From Atherix ibis (lineage: Eukaryota > Arthropoda > Insecta > Diptera > Athericidae): a stretch of 64,000 nt of DNA. Below, piece after piece: positions 58,206 to 64,000 of this stretch; the first letter of the stretch is position 1; each line of letters starts with the position of its first letter. The stretch covers positions 42,849,667 to 42,913,666 of the forward strand of contig OY282610.1 in the NCBI GenBank assembly GCA_958298945.1. Reading direction: 5' to 3'. A program made the translations under genes and the position numbers. The notes beneath the pieces are model-generated. The model searched no databases, was not told the origin of the DNA, and was given only the letters and a program-made list of their open reading frames with translations.

Positions 58206-59484
58206 CGAGGGTCGTTCAATAAGTCCTTGGAAAACCGGAGAAATTGCGCTCGTAGTGTCAGTAAAGATTTTTTTGTTGTAAGAAGCATTATCGACAGGAA
58301 AGCTCGATCCATAGCGTAGGTCAATTTCTATCGTCGATTAAAGTTAACGACATTTATTTGTGCATAACAATGGAAAAAAGCGAGTTTAGGGCTGTCATCA
58401 AACATCTCCATTTGAAAGGCTTAAGCCCGAAAGAAATCAAAGCCGAGTTGGATGCAGTTCATGGCACATCTGCACCTGTGTTTGCGACGGTTTACAATTG
58501 GGTGAATGAATTTAAACGTGGCCGTTCATCCACAAAAGATCAACATCGTTCAGAACGCCCAGTTGAGGTGTCTACTCCTGAAATCATCGACAAAATCCAC
58601 GATCTGATTTTGAACGATCGGCGAATTAAAGTGCGCGAATTAGTTGAGGCCACGGGCATATCACAAGGTACAGTCGCTTCAATTTTGCATGAAAAATTGT
58701 CTGCGAAAAAAATTTCGGCAAGATGGGTGCCGCGTTTGCTCTCAGAGGAGAATAAGCGCAATCGTGTAGTGGACTCTGAGGCTATGTTGGCACTCTTTCA
58801 TCGCAATCCTGCCGAATTCCTTCGTCGATATGTCACTATGGACGAAACCTGGATACACTACAACACTCCAGAAACGAAGAGACAGTCATCACAGTGAATT
58901 TTCAAGGGTGAACGGGCTCCGAAGAAGGCAAAAACTGTGCCATCGGCCGGCAAGGTTATGGCCACGGTCTTCTGGGATTCGTAGGGCATCATTTTTATCG
59001 ACTTCTTGGGAAAAGGAAAAACAATAACAGGAGCGTATTGCGCGTCGTTATTGCCACGGTTGAGCGAGGAAATCAAAGAGAAATGCCCCCATCTGAAGAA
59101 GAAACAAATCCTCTTGCATCAGGACAATGCGCGTGTGCACACCTGCGCTGTTTCCATGGCCAAAATTGTGGAATTCAGAATGAAATTGTTGCAGCATCCT
59201 TCTTATTCACCAGATTTGGCCCCGAGTGACTATTTTCTTTTCCCCAATCTGAAGAAATGGCTTGGCGGACGACGGTTCACTTCCAACGAGGACGTCATTC
59301 CTCAAACGGATGAGTATTTTGCAGAACTTCCGAAATCCTATTTTTTGGACGGGATAAAAATTTTGGTAAAACGGTTGGAAAAGTTTATAAAGCTAAAAGA
59401 ATATTATGTTAAAAAATTAAATTTTATTTTTTTTAAAAACAGTTTTTTTCCATCTTTTTCTAAGGACTTATTGAACGATCCTCG
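58206..59484 (+). mobile_element. Mariner element (family 1), full length
   Basis: CGAGGGTCGTTCAATAAGTC after TA 58204-58205, and the inverted repeat ending GATCCTCG before TA 59485-59486. 1279 bp. It is closely similar to 11551-12822 and 62537-63785. Confidence 0.96.
58370..59410 (+). pseudogene. Family 1 mariner transposase with two in-frame stops
   Basis: The frame runs from MEKSEFRAV at 58370 without any frameshift. Codon 176 is TGA in place of the tryptophan of SSQWIFKG, and codon 205 is TAG in place of the glutamine of DSQGII. Catalytic aspartates are present in MDETWIH, HQDNARVHT and LAPSDYFLF (D34D). After KLKEYYVKK the frame has no stop and reads on through the 3' terminal repeat to 59491, a feature shared with the copy at 62537; the end given here is only the homologous limit. 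Inactive. Confidence 0.92.
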
Positions 59485-59486
59485 TA

Positions 59487-62400
59487 TGTAACACAATTTT
59501 TAATTTCAAATTAAAACTTTTTTCAAAACATCTGATATCTTATGTAAAAAAAAAATTTAGAAGAATTTTGTAATTCAAATACCGACTACCTTCCCAGACT
59601 CATATTCCAAACTGAATAAACAGTGAAATTCAACAATGTCTAATTTTGATGATTGTTTATTTTTTTTTTTTACAAAGGTATATTCTCTTCTTCTAGACTT
59701 ATTCCTATTATATAAAATAAGGTATAAAAAAATTACCAAAAAAAAGAAAACATATAATTTTGTCGTGTTTTGTTGTAACTTCCGTTAACCTTGTCACGTT
59801 TGTAATAATTTTCTATGTAGTCAGCATAAATATGAGCTTAGAAATAAAATGACGAACGGTAACGTTTTGAATTTTCTAATAGAAAAAATAAATAAAAATA
59901 AATAAACAATTAATAAAAAAAAAAGCAGGACTAAAAATACCGATCACACCCTCCCCCCCCCCCCCCCGCCCCTCTTTTAAAAACTAACACAACACAATTG
60001 TTTTGAGCGCAAGCAAGTTCGGTTTGCTGGCCTTTCATTTATTTTTAGTTGTTTCGATTACAATAATATTAGTAACTTTAACTAAAATTAAATATTTTTA
60101 TTTTCAGTTATGATTAAAAGTGTACGAAATTTTCTTTTTCTTTTTGATCAGCTCACATTAACGAGCATGTATTTTTCAGGGTTTCCCCAACTTATGCCAG
60201 AAGGGACTGAACTTTTCGAGGGACGCATACTTTTATGGGGATTCCTAATCGCACAACGAGTATATACATATGGGGTGGGATTTGTTTAATTGTTGTCCAT
60301 ATTATATAAAATTATCTCACTAACTATTAGTACAATATTACTTACAACTGGCATAATCGTATAACAAATACCTATCATCAACAGTAACTAACATGTGCGT
60401 TTGAAATTATACGTTTCAGTTGTGCCCTTTTTCTTCACGAGTTTTTTTTTATCTTTATAAAAAATTTTTTTTTTTGGTAGAAAAGTGGTACCTCTTATTG
60501 TGGGGAGGTGGGGGGGTGTGTTGGTAGTTTTTCTTCTTCTTCTATATAATATTTGTTATTTTTTTCATTAAGTATACAAACACACAAATAAAAATGGTAT
60601 TTGTTCAATTGTTACTAACGTTATGGTAAGCTGATTTCAACTGGAAACTGACCGTCATCATCATGAAAGAGTTGTGAACTCGTATATGGGATAATATGGA
60701 ATGTCATTATTAGAGCTATATTTACAATTTATCATTTACCATTCCACCACTTTCCATTGACTATCCAACATAAAAATCAATGGCCACCGGTCTGACAGTA
60801 GTGCTATAACGAGTAGGAGTGATGACATTAACTCTGATCTTTGCACAATTTATTCTGGTCAGAAAAATTTGCATTTATTTTTCTTGATAGTGAGTAGTTA
60901 GCGGGGGGGGGGAGGGGGGGCAAGCATCGTGTGGGGTTTTTTGTCGTTAATGCTAGCCAGACCAGACCGATGACTTTAAAAGAGAATTTTTAAAAAAATT
61001 GCAATTTTGTTATTCGATCAAATGGTGTTAAGAATCCAACTTGCAACTGAACCCTAGCTGAGACTGGCCGTTCTTAATAATAACAATAAAAATGGGGGAA
61101 AGATTTGCCGAGACTGATCGAGAAAATTTTCACAAATAGTTATTGTCATAAAGAGTTCATGCACGTCTATCGTAATTGGTGATCCGATTACCATCGTCCC
61201 TTGGATTACGATATCGTTTCGTGATTATTTTATTTTTTTTGCGCCCCATTTTCCCATTTTCCTAGCAGGGTTTTCCTTATTCCTGGAAAGTTCGAAATGA
61301 GAATATTTTCAAAAATGTTAACGACGAATCATTATTTAGCATCACATCGTCAAGGATATGATGTCAGTTTTATCGATTTCCGAGTGCATACACACTAACT
61401 CGTCTCACAACGTCTCAGCATCGAATCGACTGGAATTATTATACAGCCGGAAGCTCTGATTGTTTGCTGTTATTCGTAGTCGTTATCTTTTATGAGAAAC
61501 GTCAAGAATTGTTGAAAATTTGTTTGAAATCTCAGCGATTGTCTTACCAAACGAAACGGAATTCTTGCCATTCTTAAAAACTCTTCGTTATTAAAGAGTC
61601 TCGGTAACAATCACTAAAAACTGTTCCGAATGCAGTTTTTAACCATTTCCAATCGGATATTTTGTATTCAGCATTTTAGAATTTTTGTCTTCAGTATTCA
61701 AAATTCAGAAAATGAACATTGGAAATTTTAAAATTTTTCTATTTGGCAGACAATCGACTGGTATTGAACGAAACTATATTTTACTCTTACAGTCAACAGT
61801 GAACATCCGGACTATAGGGAAGCGTCTAGTTTCCATGGATTGTACAAAAATAGAAAAATTATAATTCGTTCAAGTCAAATAATATTCAATTGATCTCTTG
61901 CTTCCGGATATCATCTAATTGCTGTATTATATAAAGTAAATTTATTAGAAAGTTCAACTTAAACACCCACCAACCAAAATAGTATAACGAACACGCGAAG
62001 AAAAGTTAAAATAATCTTTTAGAAAAATTTTCGAAATTATTTAATAAAAATGAAATTTTTTTTAATAAAAGTTATGATTTACTTTTTAAATAAACTAAAT
62101 CTTATTTTTCACCAAAATTCATCTTCGTGAAAAATAATAGGTTTTATTCAAGAGAAAGAAAAAAAGATGTTTTTTCATTTAGTTTGAAACTGTATTAAGA
62201 ATATAAGTTATAGCAAACTAATTTGATATAAATTAATTAACATTTATGGCCGTTTAATTTTGGATTACCCTTACGCATAAATACGGAATTAATCTCACCG
62301 ATAGATGGTAATATGTTATTCTTCAGGTCGGAAAGTGTTGTGGTTTATTGGCTTTATTGAGTTAAAGACCATGGATTTAATGAAGTTTTATATAGAAATA

Positions 62401-62534
62401 AGTCTAAGAACGTTGAATTACACGATAATTGCTTGTAATTGATAAGTCCTCTATAATAAGTCTCACCATCCTGTTAGTCCCATATATTGTCCAAGTCCAA
62501 ATCGTCCAATTAAGTCCAACAAAAAAAACATTGG
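59487..62534. other. Non-coding stretch with C/G homopolymer tracts
   Basis: About 3 kb with no recognised gene. C-rich tract at about 59950-59972, G-rich tracts at about 60503-60517 and 60902-60920, and a short TTC run near 60531. Parts at 60600-61500 are of higher complexity and could be single-copy. Confidence 0.5.
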
Positions 62535-62536
62535 TA

Positions 62537-63785
62537 CGAGGGTAGTTCAATAAGTCTTTAGAAAAAGATGGAAAAAAACTGTTTTTAAAAAAAATAAAAT
62601 TTAATTTTTTAACATAATATTCTTTTAGCTCTATACACTTTTCCAACCGTTTTACCAAAATTTTTATCCCGTCCAAAAAATAGGATTTCGGAAGTTCTGG
62701 AAAATACTCATCCGCTTGAGCAATGACGTCCTCGTTGGAAGTGAACCGTCGTCCACCAAGCCAGTTCTTCAGATTGGGGAAAAGAAAATAGTCACTCGGG
62801 GCCAAATTTGGTGAATAAGAGGGATGCTGCAACAATTCCATTATCAATTCCACAATTTTGGCCATTGAAACAGCGCAGGTGTGCACACGCGCATTGTCCT
62901 AATGCAAGAGGATTTTTTTCTTCTTCAGATGGGGGCGTTTCTCTTTGATTTCCTCGCTCAACCGTTGCAATAACGACGCGCAATACGCTCCTGTTATTGT
63001 TTTCCCTTTTTCCAAGTATTCGATAAAAATGATGCCCTGCGAATCCCAAAAGACCGTGGCCATCACCTTGCCGGCCGATGGCACAGTTTTTGCCTTCTTC
63101 GGAGCCCGTTCACCCTTGAAAATCCACTGTGATGACTGTCTCTTCGTTTCTGGAGTGTAGTAGTGTATCCAGGTTTCGTCCACAGTGACATATCGATGAA
63201 GGAATTAGGCAGGATTGCGATGAAAGAGTGCCAACATAGCCTCAGAGTCCACTACACGATTGCGCTTATTCTCCTCTGAGAACAAACGCGGCACCCATCT
63301 TGCCGACATTTTTTTCACAGACAATTTTTCATGCAAAATTGAAGCGACTGTACCTTGTGATATGCCCGTGGCCTCAACTAATTCGCGCACTTTAATTCGC
63401 CGATCGTTCAAAATCAGATCGTTGATTTTGTCGATGATTTCAGGAGTAGACGCCTCAACTGGGCGTCCTGAACGATGTTCATCTTTTGTGGATGAACGGC
63501 CACGTTCAAATTCATTCACCCAATCCAACTCGGCTTTGATTTCTTTTGGGCTTAAGCCTTTCAAATGGAGATGTTTGATGACAGCCCTAAACTCGCTTTT
63601 TCCATTGTTATGCACAAATAAATGGCGTTAACTTTAATCGACGATAGAAATTGACCTACGCTATGAATCGAGCGGAAATTTTGACAGCTTTCCTATCGAT
63701 AATATTACTTACAAAAAAAGTAATCTTTACCGGCACTACGAGCGCAATTTCTTGGATTTTCTAAGGACTTATTGAACGACCGTCG
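62537..63785 (-). mobile_element. Mariner element (family 1), full length with internal deletion
   Basis: The repeats CGAGGGTAGTTCAATAAGTC (left) and …GAACGACCGTCG (right) lie between TA 62535-62536 and TA 63786-63787. 1249 bp. It lacks 45 bp near 63523 compared with the sister copies. Confidence 0.95.
62600..63605 (-). pseudogene. Family 1 mariner transposase with start frameshift, 45-bp deletion and stops
   Basis: The expected ATG is at 63605, but one A is missing just after it (near 63600), shifting the frame. The original frame is otherwise KSEFRAVIKHLHLKG onward. A 45-bp in-frame deletion at about 63523 joins KAELD directly to WVNEF and removes the third helix region of the first DNA-binding motif. 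TAA at 63207-63205 replaces a glutamate, and TAG at 62901-62899 replaces the glutamine before the second catalytic aspartate (…LLH, stop, DNARVHT). The third aspartate is present (LAPSDYFLF), while the preceding PDL has become PNL. Inactive. Confidence 0.92.
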
Positions 63786-63787
63786 TA

Positions 63788-63880
63788 CCTTTCGCCAATG
63801 ACAGTTACCAGCCTCATTTCGAAAGGAGTAAGGCGCTGATCAAAATTATTTAAAGTGACTTATCTGTCATTAAATATAAA
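63788..63880. other. Short non-coding gap
   Basis: No feature seen between the mariner and the LINE tail. Confidence 0.5.
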
Positions 63881-64000
63881 TCCATGAGTCACATACGACC
63901 ATAGGGATTGAGATTACGCTCAATCAGCCCACGACCATAACTGATTGTTAGCAGTCAGTAAACAGTTACAAGCTGATTACTACTAGTGATGAGGCCCATC
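63881..64000 (-). mobile_element. R1-like LINE 3' untranslated region, copy 4, cut by window end
   Basis: The minus strand reads GTAATCAGCTTGTAACTG, then GCTGATTGAGCGTAATCTCAATCCCTATGGTCGTATGTGACTCATGG. This aligns with the last ~110 bp of copy 1 (GGCTTGTAACTGACTACTAACTG… to GACTCGTGG). The body of the element would lie beyond the window. Confidence 0.8.

Noticed and set aside
1..64000. tRNA, rRNA or other RNA genes
   Set aside because: I looked for A/B-box-like and rRNA-like sequence while reading and found nothing convincing; a covariance-model search would be needed to exclude decayed copies.

Overview
The window looks like repeat-rich, non-genic DNA from an animal nucleus, most likely an insect. 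It is strongly A+T rich. It has no bacterial gene organisation and no host protein-coding gene that I can recognise. Every recognisable coding segment belongs to a transposable element: Tc1/mariner DNA transposons of at least six lineages, and non-LTR retrotransposons (LINEs) resembling the R1 and RTE groups. This repertoire is typical of insects, and dipteran is only a guess. The abundance of satellites suggests pericentromeric or other heterochromatic DNA (inference).

Layout. 1-741 is a mariner cut by the window edge; its visible frame is uninterrupted. 1716-2530 and 7940-10151 are two copies of an unusual fold-back element that carries the 5' end of one mariner family at both of its ends. 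The second copy is split at a TA by another mariner (8426-9714). The non-rearranged relative of the fold-back family lies at 3630-4882. Old Tc1-like, other DDE and mariner scraps lie at 2850-3290, 4890-5022, 10840-10965 and 17311-17740. Further mariners are at 11551-12822, 14807-15940, 22092-23245, 58206-59484 and 62537-63785 (minus). R1-like LINE 3' ends lie at 16344-17316, 28880-29892, 55617-56778 (minus, nested in an RTE-like LINE at 55076-57245) and 63881-64000 (minus). A second RTE-like tail lies at 57517-58074.

Between these elements are several unrelated tandem-repeat systems: a ~170-bp AT-rich satellite in two blocks (18976-20102 and 24340-26600), a degenerate GGATATT-rich array (31790-33400), a 14-bp satellite almost 4 kb long (35945-39890), a 171-bp satellite with an alternating two-monomer (342-bp) higher-order pattern (44450-46225, decayed flank from 43200), and a ~286-bp satellite that is itself an internal duplication (50200-53840, decayed remnants to about 57500). 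A hairpin with ~82-bp arms lies at 30046-30214.

The elements do not form a pathway. They record successive insertion, nesting, satellite amplification and decay. All transposases whose full length is visible are broken by stops, frameshifts or lost catalytic residues. The strongest candidate for something not routinely described is the fold-back mariner family with two 5' ends. The two-monomer 171-bp satellite and the long hairpin come next. All identities were made by eye from motifs; no database search or alignment program was run.
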